Positions 23,105 through 32,005 of a stretch of 64,000 nucleotides of DNA are shown here, piece after piece. Every line of letters starts with the position of its first letter. The stretch's first letter is position 1. The position numbers and the translations under genes are program-made. The notes beneath the pieces are model-generated. The model made no database searches and was not told where the DNA came from. It saw only the letters and a list, made by a program, of their open reading frames with translations. The DNA lies in assembly GCF_008704555.1 (NCBI RefSeq), contig NZ_CP023702.1, forward strand, positions 7,362,001 through 7,426,000. The letters run 5' to 3'. Source of the DNA: Streptomyces nitrosporeus. GTDB lineage: Bacteria > Actinomycetota > Actinomycetes > Streptomycetales > Streptomycetaceae.

Positions 23105-25369
23105 ATGCCCCACACCACCCCGGCCCCCGGCACCACCGCAGGCCCGGCCGCAGCCGTCCGCCGTGTCCGTACGGCCATGTCGGACCTGACCGTGCCGCTG
23201 GACAGCAGGATCAGCCCCGACGGCCGCCGCGTCGCGGTCACCGTCCTGGGGCCCTGGGGCAGCGACGTACTGATCGCGCCCGTCGGCGGCCCCGCGCTCC
23301 CGCTGCCCACCGCCCCGCCGGACGGCCGGCCCGTCTCCCGGCACACCCCGCGCTGGCTGCCGGACTCCCGGACCGTCCTGCTGGTGCACGAACCGCACGG
23401 GCCGGGCCTGCCCGTGCTGGCCGCCTGGGACACCCGCACCGGCGTCCGGAGCGAACTCGCCGCCGTCCCCGGGGCGGTGGAAGACCTCCTCGTCTCCGAC
23501 GACGGCACCGAGGTACTGCTGCTGACGGCCGACGACGGAGCCGAACGCGACGGGATGAACCTGGGGCTGCCGGTCCGGCTCGGCCCTGACCCCCGGCCGG
23601 TCTCCTACCGCCCCGGTACCGGATGGCGCCGCCTGCTGCACGGACCGCTCCCCGTACCGGACGCGCCGGCCGGGACGGCGTCCCGCGGGCCGGTCGCCCT
23701 GCGGGACGCCGGCCCAAAGGGGCTGACCGTCTGGAACGTGGCCTGGCGCGGCGGCCGTACCGCCGTCGCGACCGTCTCCGAGGACCCGCTGCCCGCCGGC
23801 TACTACCACGCGCGCCTCGCGCGCATCGACCTCGCGGGCGGGCACCCGGTCACCCTCCACCAGCCCCTCGGCCAGCTCGCCGCGCCCGCGCTCAGCCGCG
23901 ACGGACACCGGGCCGCGGCCGTCGAGGGCATCTCCATCGTGGCCGGGCGCCCCCTGCTGGTGGACCTGGCCGACGGCCGTGTCACCCCGGTCGCCGAGGC
24001 CGAGGACACCACCTGGATCCACCTCGACCCGCACGACCCGGGCCGGCTGCTCGCCGCCGGCCTGCGCGGCACGGGCAGCCGCGTCACGGACATCCGGACC
24101 GGCGGGGGAGGAGAAGGCGGAACAGCACCAGGAGCACCGGCAAAGGAAGCACCGGCGGAAACCGGAACACGAACCGCAACCGGAACGCGAACCACGGCCG
24201 CAACCGGAACCGGTGCGCCGGCCGCCCCCGGAGCCGTCGTCACCACGCTCCACGAGGAGCAGGCCGTGCTCACCGGTGCCGGTGCCCAGCCGGCCCTCAG
24301 CCTCAGCGCCGACGGACGGACCGCGGCGACCGTCCGCGAGGCGCCCGGCGCACCGCCCCAGGCCGTCGTGGCCCCGACGTCCGGCCCGGACGCCTGGTCC
24401 TGGCGGCCCGTCACCGCACCCGCACCGGCCGCCGCGCACCGCGACGGCGGACACGCCGACCTCGCCCGTGTCCGGACCCGGCAGACCGGCTGGACCGCGA
24501 CGGACGGCACCCCGGTACACGGACTGCTCCTCGACGCCCCCGGCACACCGGCCCCCGCCCGCCCCGCCGACGGCACGGACCCCGGCGCGCGCCCGCTCGC
24601 CGTGGTGCTGCACGGCGGGCCCTCCTGGCAGTGGTCCGCCGGTTACGCCCCCGCCGACGTCCTGGGCCTGGCACCCGCCCTGGCCGCCGCAGGCTGGCTC
24701 GTCCTGCTCCCCAACCCCCGTGGGAGCAGCGGCTACGGCCTGGAGCACGCGCGGGCCGTCGTCGGCGCCTGCGGCGACGGCGACCTCGACGACATCCTCA
24801 GCGGCGTCGCCCACCTCGTCGGCAGCGGTGCCGCGCTCCCCGGCCGGGCAGCCGTACTGGGCCACAGCTACGGAGGCTTCCTCGCCGCCCTCGCCGCCGC
24901 CCGCACCGACGCCTTCCGCGCGGCGGTCGTGGTCTCCGCCCCCGCCGACTGGCTGAGCTTCGCCCACACCTCGGTGATCGGAGGGGGCTACGAACAGACC
25001 TACGCCATCGGCGACGCCCGCACCCCCGAGGGCCGTACCGCCCTGCTCGAACGCTCCCCGCTCTTCGCGGCCGGCGGGACCGGCACCCCCACCCTCGTCC
25101 TGCACGGCGAATACGACCGGGTCACCCCGGCCGGCCAGGCGCACGAGCTGTACCGCGCCCTGGCCCGCCGCGCCGCGGCACCCGTCGAACTCCACGTCTA
25201 CCCCGCCGAGGGCCACGAGTTCACGGACCCCGCCCATCTGCTGGACGCCGCCACCCGCGCCGGGGAATGGCTGGCCCGGCACGTCACCCACGAGGCCGCG
25301 GACCACCACGGCACCACGCCCCGCCCCCGGACGCAGGACGGCGCCTCCGGCCCGAAGGAAGCACCATGA
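23105..25369 (+). CDS. S9-family serine peptidase (prolyl-oligopeptidase-like) in a peptide-uptake operon
   Basis: A 754-residue protein. The N-terminal two thirds form a WD/beta-propeller-like region (SRISPDGRRVAVTV, APALSRDGHRAAAVEG, PALSLSADGRTAATV). The C-terminal S9 hydrolase has VVLHGGPSWQWS, nucleophile GHSYGGFLAAL (about 590), Asp in LHGEYDRVTP and His in AEGHEF. It would cut short peptides. An inserted Thr/Gly/Ala-rich repeat (about residues 350-375, TGTRTATGTRTTAATGTG) interrupts the propeller. No signal peptide, so it is probably cytosolic and processes the imported peptides. ATGA overlap with the permease gene shows translational coupling. Confidence 0.9.
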   Translation: MPHTTPAPGTTAGPAAAVRRVRTAMSDLTVPLDSRISPDGRRVAVTVLGPWGSDVLIAPVGGPALPLPTAPPDGRPVSRHTPRWLPDSRTVLLVHEPHGPGLPVLAAWDTRTGVRSELAAVPGAVEDLLVSDDGTEVLLLTADDGAERDGMNLGLPVRLGPDPRPVSYRPGTGWRRLLHGPLPVPDAPAGTASRGPVALRDAGPKGLTVWNVAWRGGRTAVATVSEDPLPAGYYHARLARIDLAGGHPVTLHQPLGQLAAPALSRDGHRAAAVEGISIVAGRPLLVDLADGRVTPVAEAEDTTWIHLDPHDPGRLLAAGLRGTGSRVTDIRTGGGGEGGTAPGAPAKEAPAETGTRTATGTRTTAATGTGAPAAPGAVVTTLHEEQAVLTGAGAQPALSLSADGRTAATVREAPGAPPQAVVAPTSGPDAWSWRPVTAPAPAAAHRDGGHADLARVRTRQTGWTATDGTPVHGLLLDAPGTPAPARPADGTDPGARPLAVVLHGGPSWQWSAGYAPADVLGLAPALAAAGWLVLLPNPRGSSGYGLEHARAVVGACGDGDLDDILSGVAHLVGSGAALPGRAAVLGHSYGGFLAALAAARTDAFRAAVVVSAPADWLSFAHTSVIGGGYEQTYAIGDARTPEGRTALLERSPLFAAGGTGTPTLVLHGEYDRVTPAGQAHELYRALARRAAAPVELHVYPAEGHEFTDPAHLLDAATRAGEWLARHVTHEAADHHGTTPRPRTQDGASGPKEAP

Positions 25370-26430
25370 CCGACCCCCGCCACCCCCGGGCCGCCCCGCC
25401 GCCCTCCCGGCGCGGCAGGCTGCGCGCCGCGCTGCCCGTGCGCTACGTGCTGCGACGGCTCGCGGGCACCGCCGGACTGCTGCTCGTCCTCTCCCTGGCC
25501 GTGTTCGCACTGCTGCGGCTCGCCCCCGGCGACCCCGCCCGCACCCTGCTCGGCACCCGCAGCGCCACCCCCGAGGCCCTGGCCTCCGTACGCGCCGCGC
25601 ACCACCTCGACGAACCGCTCGTCACGCAGTACGCGCGATGGCTGACGGACGCCTTCAGCGGCGACCTCGGCACCTCGATCCGCACCGGCGAGAGCGTCGC
25701 CGCGGCCCTCGGCGACCGGCTGGCTCTCACCGGGCAGCTCGTGCTGGCCGGTTTCGCCGTGGCACTGCTGCTGGGCATCCCCCTCGGCGTCCTGGCCGGG
25801 CTGCGCGCCCGGCGCCCCGTCGACCGGGCCGTACAGAGCGCCGGAGTCCTGGCCCTCTCCACCCCGGCCTTCGCCGGCGGCCTGCTCCTCATCTACGTCT
25901 TCTCCCTCATGCTGGGCTGGCTGCCCGCGTACGGACCGGGCACCGGCGGCCCGGACCGGCTGCTCCACCTCCTGCTGCCCGGCGCCACCCTCGGCCTCGC
26001 GGTGACCGCGGTGCTGATCAAACTCGTCCGGGCCGCGGTCGTACGCGAACTGGCCCGCGACCACGTGACCTTCGCGCTGGCCCGCGGGGTACCCACCCGC
26101 ACCGTGCTGTTCCGGTACGTCCTGCGCGGCACCGTCGTACCGGTCACCACCGGCATCGGGCTGGTCCTGGCCTATCTGCTGGCCGGCACCGTCATGGTCG
26201 AGCAGGTGTTCGCGCTGCCGGGGCTGGGGCAGCTCCTCGTCCAGTCCGTGACCTTCAAGGACGTGCCCGTGGTGCAGGCCGAGGCGCTCCTCATCGCCGC
26301 CCTCGTCTGTCTGGCCAACCTCGCCACCGACCTCACCCACCCCCTGGCCGACCCGCGCCTGCGCACCGACCGCCGCCGGCGCCGTCCCGGCCGCAGCACG
26401 CCGACCGCACTCACCGAGGGGCAGGCATGA
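25366..26430 (+). CDS. Peptide ABC transporter permease (DppB-like)
   Basis: A 354-residue integral membrane protein of the DppB/OppB type. TM1 is GTAGLLLVLSLAVFALLRL followed by the PGDPA motif; further TMs are at LVLAGFAVALLLGIPLGVLAG and FAGGLLLIYVFSLMLGWLPAYG. The EAA-type loop is in ELARDHVTFALARGVPTRTV, and VMVEQVFALPGLGQLL follows. It forms the channel with the DppC-like protein. The ATG overlaps the S9 peptidase stop (ATGA), and its own end overlaps the next start in the same way. Confidence 0.93.
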   Translation: MTDPRHPRAAPPPSRRGRLRAALPVRYVLRRLAGTAGLLLVLSLAVFALLRLAPGDPARTLLGTRSATPEALASVRAAHHLDEPLVTQYARWLTDAFSGDLGTSIRTGESVAAALGDRLALTGQLVLAGFAVALLLGIPLGVLAGLRARRPVDRAVQSAGVLALSTPAFAGGLLLIYVFSLMLGWLPAYGPGTGGPDRLLHLLLPGATLGLAVTAVLIKLVRAAVVRELARDHVTFALARGVPTRTVLFRYVLRGTVVPVTTGIGLVLAYLLAGTVMVEQVFALPGLGQLLVQSVTFKDVPVVQAEALLIAALVCLANLATDLTHPLADPRLRTDRRRRRPGRSTPTALTEGQA

Positions 26431-27278
26431 CCACGCGCGCCACCACAGCCGCCCGCAAGGCGTCCGGACGCCGGGGCCCGGCCGGCCCGCTCACCGCCGT
26501 CTGCGCCGTGATCGCCCTGCTGCTGCTCGCGGCCGCCGCCGCCGGACAGTGGGTGTACCCCGACTGGGACCGGCAGGACCTGATGGCCACCGCCGCGATG
26601 CCCGGCGGCGGCCACCCCCTCGGTACCGACGAACTCGGCCGCGACGTCTGGCAGATGCTGGTCGCCGGCGCGCGCAGCACACTGGCCGGGGCCGCACTCG
26701 TCGCCGTCGGTTCCATGCTGATCGGCAACCTCCTCGGCCTGACGGCCGGCTACTTCGGCGGCATCACCGACACCGCCGTGCGCCGCCTGGCCGACCTGCT
26801 GCTGGCCCTGCCCGCGCTGCTCGTCACGATCGTGGTCGCGGGCATCGGCGGCGGGGGGTACGCCCTCGCGGTCGGCGTCCTGGTGGTGCTGACCTCACCC
26901 GGGGACATCCGGCTGGTGCGCTCGGCGGTGCTGGAACAGAGCCACCGCGCCTACGTCGAGGCGGCCCGGACCCTCGGCCTGCCCTCCCGCACCATCATGG
27001 TGCGGCACATCTGGCCCAACGTCCTGCCCGTCGTCGTCGCCAACACCATGCTCAACTTCGCGGGCGCGATCGTCGCCCTGTCCTCGCTGTCCTTCCTCGG
27101 CCTGGGCGTCCCGCCCGGCGCCCCCGACTGGGGCCGCATGCTCGCCGAGAACCGCACCCTGCTCTACGACAACCCGTCAGCCGCCCTGGCCCCCGCCGTC
27201 GCGGTGATCGTCTCCGCGGTCGTGGTCAACCTGCTCGGCGACCGGCTGTTCGAGTACTTCTCCGACCGGAGGCCCTGA
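26427..27278 (+). CDS. Peptide ABC transporter permease (DppC-like)
   Basis: A 283-residue permease. One N-terminal TM (AVCAVIALLLLAAAAAGQW) precedes the family signature HPLGTDELGRDVWQMLVAGAR, then the BPD_transp_1 domain with the EAA loop SHRAYVEAARTLGLPSRT and SSLSFLGLGVPPGAPDWGRML. It partners the DppB-like protein. The start overlaps the previous stop (ATGA) and the end overlaps the ATPase start (TGATG). Confidence 0.93.
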   Translation: MTTRATTAARKASGRRGPAGPLTAVCAVIALLLLAAAAAGQWVYPDWDRQDLMATAAMPGGGHPLGTDELGRDVWQMLVAGARSTLAGAALVAVGSMLIGNLLGLTAGYFGGITDTAVRRLADLLLALPALLVTIVVAGIGGGGYALAVGVLVVLTSPGDIRLVRSAVLEQSHRAYVEAARTLGLPSRTIMVRHIWPNVLPVVVANTMLNFAGAIVALSSLSFLGLGVPPGAPDWGRMLAENRTLLYDNPSAALAPAVAVIVSAVVVNLLGDRLFEYFSDRRP

Positions 27279-29269
27279 TGACCGACGTCCACGACGCCGA
27301 CCCCGCACCGGCCCCGCCCGCCGCCGCACCCCTGCTGGAGGTCACCGGCCTGCGGCTCGCCGCGACCGGTACCGGACCCGGGACCGCCACCGTCCTCGAC
27401 GGGATCGCGCTGTCCGTCGCGCCGGGGGAGTGCGTCGCGGTGGTCGGGGAATCCGGCAGCGGCAAGTCCCTCGCCGTGCGCGCGGTGGCCGGCCTGCTGC
27501 CCGACGGCATCGCCGTCACCGGTGGCACCGTCCGCCTGGCCGGCCAGGACGTGCTGGACCTGCCGCGTGCCGAACGGCACGCCCTGCGCGGGCGCCGCGT
27601 CGCCCTCCTCATGCAGGACCCCTTCACCATGCTCCACCCCCAGCTCACCTGCGGACGGCAGATCGCCGACGGCATCCGCGACGACCTGCCCGCGCTCGCC
27701 GCGGCCCGCGGCAGGAGGGCCCGGCGGGCCGTCCTGCGCGCCGAGACGGCCCGCCGGCTCGCCGAGGTCGGCCTCCCGCCCGAGGTCGCCGACCACTACC
27801 CCCACGAACTCTCCGGAGGCATGCGCCAGCGCGTCGCCACCGCCGCCGCCCTGGCCGGAGACCCGGACCTGCTCATCGCCGACGAACCGACCACCGCCCT
27901 GGACGCCGCCAACCAGCGAGCCGTCCTGGACCTCCTGCGCGGCCTGCTGGAACAGCGCGCCATGGGCCTGCTGCTCATCACGCACGACCTCTCGGTCGCC
28001 TTCTCCGCCTGCGACCGGATCTACGTCCTCTACGCCGGGACCGTCCTGGAACAGGGCCCGGCGGACGACCTGCGCCGCGCCCCCCGCCACCCCTACACCG
28101 CCGCCCTGCTGGCCGCCGAGCCCTCGGCGCGCACCCGGTACGAACGGCTGCCCACGGTCCCCGGCTCCGTACCCCCGCCGGGCAGCCGCACCGGCGGCTG
28201 CCCGTTCGCCGGCCGCTGCCCGCACACGGCCGCCGCCTGCCGCACCACCCCCGTCACGCTCCGCACCCCGCCCGCCCCCCACGGGGACCCCGCCCAGGAC
28301 ACCCAGAAGCCCCGGGACGACCAGGGCGCCCAGGACGGGGCCCGGCTCACCGCCTGCCTGCGCCTGGACGAGATCGGCGACGACCTCACCCCGCCGGCAC
28401 CCGGCCCGGCCGGGACCACCGCCACCGGGGCGCCCCCGCCGGAGCGGGACGGGGAGCCGGCCCTGCGGGTGAGCGGCGTACGCCGTACCTTCCCCGGCGA
28501 CGGCACCGCCGTACCCGCGGTGCGGGACGTGACCCTGACCGTGCCGGACGGCCGGATCACCGCGCTGGTCGGGGAGTCCGGATCCGGGAAGACGACGCTG
28601 GCCCGGATCGCCGTCGGCCTGGAACGGTTCGACGAGGGCCATGTAACCGTCGGAGGACTGCCGCTGGCCTCCGGACGGCTGCCCACCCGCACCGAACGGG
28701 CCCGGCTGGCCTCCCGGGTGCAGATCGTCTTCCAGGACCCGTACTCCTCGCTGCCCCCGCTGCGTACCGTCGGAGCCACCCTGGCGGAGGCGCTGACCGC
28801 GGCCGGCCGGGTGCCCGGCGGCCCCCGCCGCGAACACCGACGGCGGGTCCGCGCGCACGTCGAGCAGGCACTCACCCAGGTCGGCCTGCCGCCCGCCTAC
28901 GCCGAACGGCGCCCGGCCGGGCTCTCCGGCGGCGAACGCCAGCGCGTCGCCCTGGCACGGGCCCTGGCCGTCCGGCCCCGCCTGCTGATCTGCGACGAGG
29001 CGGTCGCCGCCCTCGACGTGTCCGTCCAGGCCCAGCTCCTCAACCTGCTGGCCGACACCCAGCGCGCCGAAGGGTTCGCGGTGCTGTTCATCACCCACGA
29101 CCTGGGCGTGGTACGGCAGATCGCCGACGAGGTCGCCGTCATGGTCCGCGGTGAACTCGTCGAACAGGGCCTGGTCTCCGGTGTCCTGGACCACCCCCGG
29201 CACCCGTGGACCCGCCGGATGCTCGACGCGCTCCCCTCACCGGGCACCGGAGCCGACGCCGCCCGCTGA
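27278..29269 (+). CDS. Fused DppD-DppF peptide ABC transporter ATPase
   Basis: A 663-residue protein with two complete ATPase domains. Domain 1 has Walker A GESGSGKS (about residue 57), LSGGMRQR, LLIADEPTTALD, and the oligo_HPY tail GGCPFAGRCPHTAAACR with its Cys residues. A Pro/Ala/Gly-rich linker (about 325-400) joins domain 2, with GESGSGKT, LSGGERQR and LLICDEAVAALDVS. In most bacteria these are separate DppD and DppF subunits. One chain can supply both sites for the DppBC pair. Last gene of the importer operon. Confidence 0.95.
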   Translation: MTDVHDADPAPAPPAAAPLLEVTGLRLAATGTGPGTATVLDGIALSVAPGECVAVVGESGSGKSLAVRAVAGLLPDGIAVTGGTVRLAGQDVLDLPRAERHALRGRRVALLMQDPFTMLHPQLTCGRQIADGIRDDLPALAAARGRRARRAVLRAETARRLAEVGLPPEVADHYPHELSGGMRQRVATAAALAGDPDLLIADEPTTALDAANQRAVLDLLRGLLEQRAMGLLLITHDLSVAFSACDRIYVLYAGTVLEQGPADDLRRAPRHPYTAALLAAEPSARTRYERLPTVPGSVPPPGSRTGGCPFAGRCPHTAAACRTTPVTLRTPPAPHGDPAQDTQKPRDDQGAQDGARLTACLRLDEIGDDLTPPAPGPAGTTATGAPPPERDGEPALRVSGVRRTFPGDGTAVPAVRDVTLTVPDGRITALVGESGSGKTTLARIAVGLERFDEGHVTVGGLPLASGRLPTRTERARLASRVQIVFQDPYSSLPPLRTVGATLAEALTAAGRVPGGPRREHRRRVRAHVEQALTQVGLPPAYAERRPAGLSGGERQRVALARALAVRPRLLICDEAVAALDVSVQAQLLNLLADTQRAEGFAVLFITHDLGVVRQIADEVAVMVRGELVEQGLVSGVLDHPRHPWTRRMLDALPSPGTGADAAR

Positions 29270-29513
29270 CCCGCCGGGACCCCGGGGCCGGCCTTCCCCG
29301 GAACACCGGCCCGGCGTCCGGCACCGCCTCGCCGGACAAGCGGCTTCACCGGCACCACAGCCGGCCGAGGGCGAGGGGCCGGCCTCATGACCCCGCCGCC
29401 ACGCCGGCCCCCGCCGCCGCCACGACAGCCCTCCACCGCCGCCACGCCGGCCCTCCGCCGGCGTCACCCGCGGCCGGGCGTGCGGAACACCGGCGTACGG
29501 CCTCCCGGACGGA

Positions 29514-30347
29514 TCAGCGCAGTCCGGCGAAGAGGTCGTTCTCGGGTACGGCCGCGCCGGTGGTGTCCTTGACACGTACGAAGGTCTCCGTGCCCATCAG
29601 TTCACCGAACCGCTCCTTGCCCATCCTGAGGAAGAAGATGTTCTCGCCCTGACTGGCGTGCGCGGCCAGCGCATCGAACTTCTGGCCGCTGAACGCGGTG
29701 GTGTCCACCCATGTGGTGATCTCGTCGTCGGGGAGGCCGATCTCGGCCATCGCGGCGGCCTCGGCGGGATCCGGCTCCGGCATGTCCTCCTGGAACTCGC
29801 GCATGGTCTCCTCGAACCGCCGCATCATCGAACGGGGCGTCGTCGTCCAGTACACCTTCGGTGCCAGCGCGGTCATCTCCAGCGCGGCCATGGTGATGCG
29901 GTGGGCCTGGATGTGGTCGGGGTGGCCGTAGAAGCCGTTCTCGTCGTAGGTGACGACCACGTCGGGCCGGTAGTGGCGCATGAGTTCCGCGAGCCGGGCG
30001 GCGCCCTCCTCCACGGGGGTCTGCCAGAAGGCCCCGGGGGCGTCGTTGCCCGGCCAGCCCATCATCCCGGAGTCGGCGTAGTCCAGCGTCTCCAGGTCAC
30101 TGATCCCCAGGACGTCGCAGCTCGCCTCCAGTTCACGACGGCGCATCAGGGCGACGGCCGCCGGGTCGTGCCCCCGTTCGCCCGGCTTGGCACCTCCCGG
30201 CCCGTCACCGCAGCCGCCGTCGGTACAGGTCACGAGGACCGTGCGGATGCCTTCCGCCGCGTACCGCGCGAGGACCCCTCCGGTCCCGGTGGCCTCGTCG
30301 TCGGGATGGGCGTGCACTGCCATGAGCGTCAGCGGCCGGTCAGTCAT
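29514..30347 (-). CDS. PIG-L/LmbE-family deacetylase (mycothiol conjugate amidase-like)
   Basis: A 277-residue zinc deacetylase. The metal motif AHPDDE is at residues 12-17 and the late motif YGHPDHIQAHR near 150. Conserved TDGGCGDG, RRRELEASCDVLGI and LDYADSGMMGW are typical of the Mca/MshB group of actinobacteria. Likely activity is amide cleavage of mycothiol conjugates or GlcNAc-inositol; which cannot be told. The ATG at 30347 has AAGGA seven bases upstream; the longer frame is low-complexity. It diverges from the stress-protein gene at 30706. Confidence 0.87.
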   Translation of the reverse strand: MTDRPLTLMAVHAHPDDEATGTGGVLARYAAEGIRTVLVTCTDGGCGDGPGGAKPGERGHDPAAVALMRRRELEASCDVLGISDLETLDYADSGMMGWPGNDAPGAFWQTPVEEGAARLAELMRHYRPDVVVTYDENGFYGHPDHIQAHRITMAALEMTALAPKVYWTTTPRSMMRRFEETMREFQEDMPEPDPAEAAAMAEIGLPDDEITTWVDTTAFSGQKFDALAAHASQGENIFFLRMGKERFGELMGTETFVRVKDTTGAAVPENDLFAGLR

Positions 30348-30636
30348 GCGACAGTCCTTCTGCAGAAAGTACGTTCTGGTCCGGACGCGCGGCGGGCGCG
30401 CCGCGTGTCCCGGGGCCGGGCCCCTGCGGGGCGGACGGCCTTGCGGTCCCCTGTCCCCGCCCGCGCGGCACCGGCCCCCCGGTGGATGCAACCGCGCCGG
30501 CCCGCCCGGCTGTTCCCGGCGCGGCCGGCCGGTCCCCGGAGCCCCGGCGCGAACGGGGTACGGGCCCCGGCGCGGAGCCGTCCGCCGCAGCCCGGCCCTC
30601 CGGCCGCCCACCACGGCAAGAGGCCGTGTGACCGAC

Positions 30637-30658
30637 GTTTGAAAATACCGGCACGGTA
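30637..30658 (+). promoter_or_regulatory. Possible SigB-type stress promoter of the GlsB-like gene
   Basis: GTTT at 30637-30640, 14 bases, then GGTA at 30655-30658. This approaches the Streptomyces stress-sigma consensus (GNNT, 14-16 bases, GGGTA). It lies about 48 bases before the start of a GlsB/YeaQ-type stress protein. A TTGACA at 30670-30675 has no good -10. The spacer between this and the deacetylase (30348-30636) holds no gene. Confidence 0.45.
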
Positions 30659-30705
30659 AAGACGGCTCTTGACACCGTCTTCACACCCTGGACAGGAGAG
30701 GCATT

Positions 30706-30975
30706 ATGGGCATCATCGCCTGGATCATCATCGGCTTGCTCGCGGGCCTCATCGCCAAGGCCATCATGCCGGGCAAGGACCCCGGGGGCATCATCATCAC
30801 CATGCTCATCGGTATCGCGGGCGGTCTGCTCGGCGGCTGGCTCGGCAAGGTCATCTTCGGCGTCGACTCCATCGACGGCTTCTTCGACCTCTCCACATGG
30901 ATCGCCGCGATCGTCGGCTCGCTCATCCTCCTCGTGCTGTACCGCGTCATCACGGGCAACCGCCGCCACGCCTGA
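30706..30975 (+). CDS. GlsB/YeaQ/YmgE-family stress-response membrane protein
   Basis: An 89-residue, three-helix Gly-rich membrane protein: WIIIGLLAGLIAKAIMPG, GGIIITMLIGIAGGLLGGWL and WIAAIVGSLILLVLYRVI. The first helix with the A-K-x-I-M-P-G turn is diagnostic of the Transgly_assoc (GlsB) family, usually induced by general stress. Exact function unknown. GGAGAGG precedes the ATG. It is monocistronic, between a stress-like promoter and a very strong hairpin. Confidence 0.93.
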   Translation: MGIIAWIIIGLLAGLIAKAIMPGKDPGGIIITMLIGIAGGLLGGWLGKVIFGVDSIDGFFDLSTWIAAIVGSLILLVLYRVITGNRRHA

Positions 30976-31034
30976 CCGGTACGCCCCTCGCCGCCAGCCC
31001 TTCGGCCGTCGCGGTGACCGGGTGGAGCGCACGC

Positions 31035-31089
31035 CGGCACAGCCGGCCGGGGCCCCGCCACCGCGGCGGGGCCCCGGCCGGCTGTGCCG
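31035..31089 (+). terminator. Very strong 25-bp hairpin terminator
   Basis: CGGCACAGCCGGCCGGGG continues to 31059 and pairs perfectly with 31065-31089 around a five-base loop, 60 bases past the stress-protein stop. It also insulates the downstream inhibitor gene. Confidence 0.9.
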
Positions 31090-31276
31090 TGTCAGGGTGT
31101 GCCGCGAACTCCCGCGCAGGCGTGTACGTGCGCCGGTGCGCACGCCGGTACGGCTGGCCGCCCCGCGAGCCGAGCGCTCGGCTGTGGGGGTGGGTTCAGG
31201 CGGAGGAAGGCTTGGCGGCCGGCCGGCCGGCGCATGAGGGAGGTGACCAGACCGGGAGTGCTCCGGTCGCTGAAAG

Positions 31277-31300
31277 CGGACGCCCGCCGACGGGCGTCCG
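31277..31300 (+). promoter_or_regulatory. 5'-UTR hairpin next to the inhibitor-gene ribosome-binding site
   Basis: CGGACGCCCG, loop CCGA, CGGGCGTCCG: a perfect 10-bp stem ending about eight bases before the GGGGAG ribosome-binding site of the gene at 31320. It could stabilise the mRNA or influence initiation. The rest of the 344-base spacer (30976-31319) has only the terminator at 31035 and no gene. Confidence 0.55.
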
Positions 31301-31319
31301 GAAACTCGGGGAGTGTGCA

Positions 31320-31703
31320 ATGAAGTTCAAGGCTGCTGCGCTGGCCGCGGCTCTCACCGCCGGGCTGACCCTGACGGCCGCTCCGGCCGGAGCGGCACCG
31401 ACGGCACCGAGCGCCCGGGCCGCCGCGTGGGACTGCCCGGTGGGCAGCGTCTGCCTGTACGACTCGGCGGGCGGAGTGGGGCGCTTCTACACCGCGTCGG
31501 ACGGCTGCTGGTTCGACAACATCGGTCTCTCGGGCGTCGGTGACCGGGCCACGTCCATCTACAACCGCACCAGCCACCGGGTGAATCTCGCGAACTGGAA
31601 CGGCAGCGCCTGGGAGCACCTCGTCCACGCCAACCCGGGCGAGGGCTTCACCCTCCCGGCCTCCGCCGACAACAGGACCGACGCCGTCCACGTCATCTGC
31701 TGA
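31320..31703 (+). CDS. Secreted peptidase inhibitor, family I36-like
   Basis: A 127-residue exported protein. The Sec signal peptide (MKFKAAALAAALTAG...) has a likely cleavage after GAA near residue 26. The mature beta-gamma-crystallin-like domain has WDCPVGSVCLYDSAGGVG and FTLPASADNRTDAVHVIC, with four Cys for two disulfides (DCPVGSVC, DGCW, HVIC). This is the pattern of the streptomycete I36 (SMI-type metalloproteinase inhibitor) family. The GGGGAG site is ten bases before the ATG. Presumed to inhibit secreted proteases outside the cell; the inhibited protease is not known. Confidence 0.82.
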   Translation: MKFKAAALAAALTAGLTLTAAPAGAAPTAPSARAAAWDCPVGSVCLYDSAGGVGRFYTASDGCWFDNIGLSGVGDRATSIYNRTSHRVNLANWNGSAWEHLVHANPGEGFTLPASADNRTDAVHVIC

Positions 31704-31799
31704 CACCGGCCGCGCCGCTCCCCGGCACGACCACCGGGCCGAGGGGTGCGGCACCCTCCCGGCACACCACGGCTCCGCCCGGCGGCACGCGGACCGTAC

Positions 31800-31851
31800 C
31801 GTGCGTGACCGTGCCCCCGCGCTTCCGCCGGCGGGGGCACGGTCACGCACG
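31800..31851 (+). terminator. Hairpin terminator, 21-bp perfect stem
   Basis: The left arm 31800-31820 (CGTGCGTGACCGTGCCCCC...) pairs with 31831-31851 around a ten-base loop. It separates the inhibitor gene from the XRE-cupin regulator; the spacer 31704-32005 has nothing else recognisable. Confidence 0.9.
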
Positions 31852-32005
31852 CGGGCGGGGACGCCCCCGCCCCGGACGATCCGGCAGCGCGGCCCCGCCC
31901 CGTACGCGGACCGACGGGCCGGCGCCCCGGGGACACGGCCATAGACTGACCGACGCCGACGCAGACGGCGACCGCCGTCGCACCGACGAACCATCAGGAG
32001 GAAGG

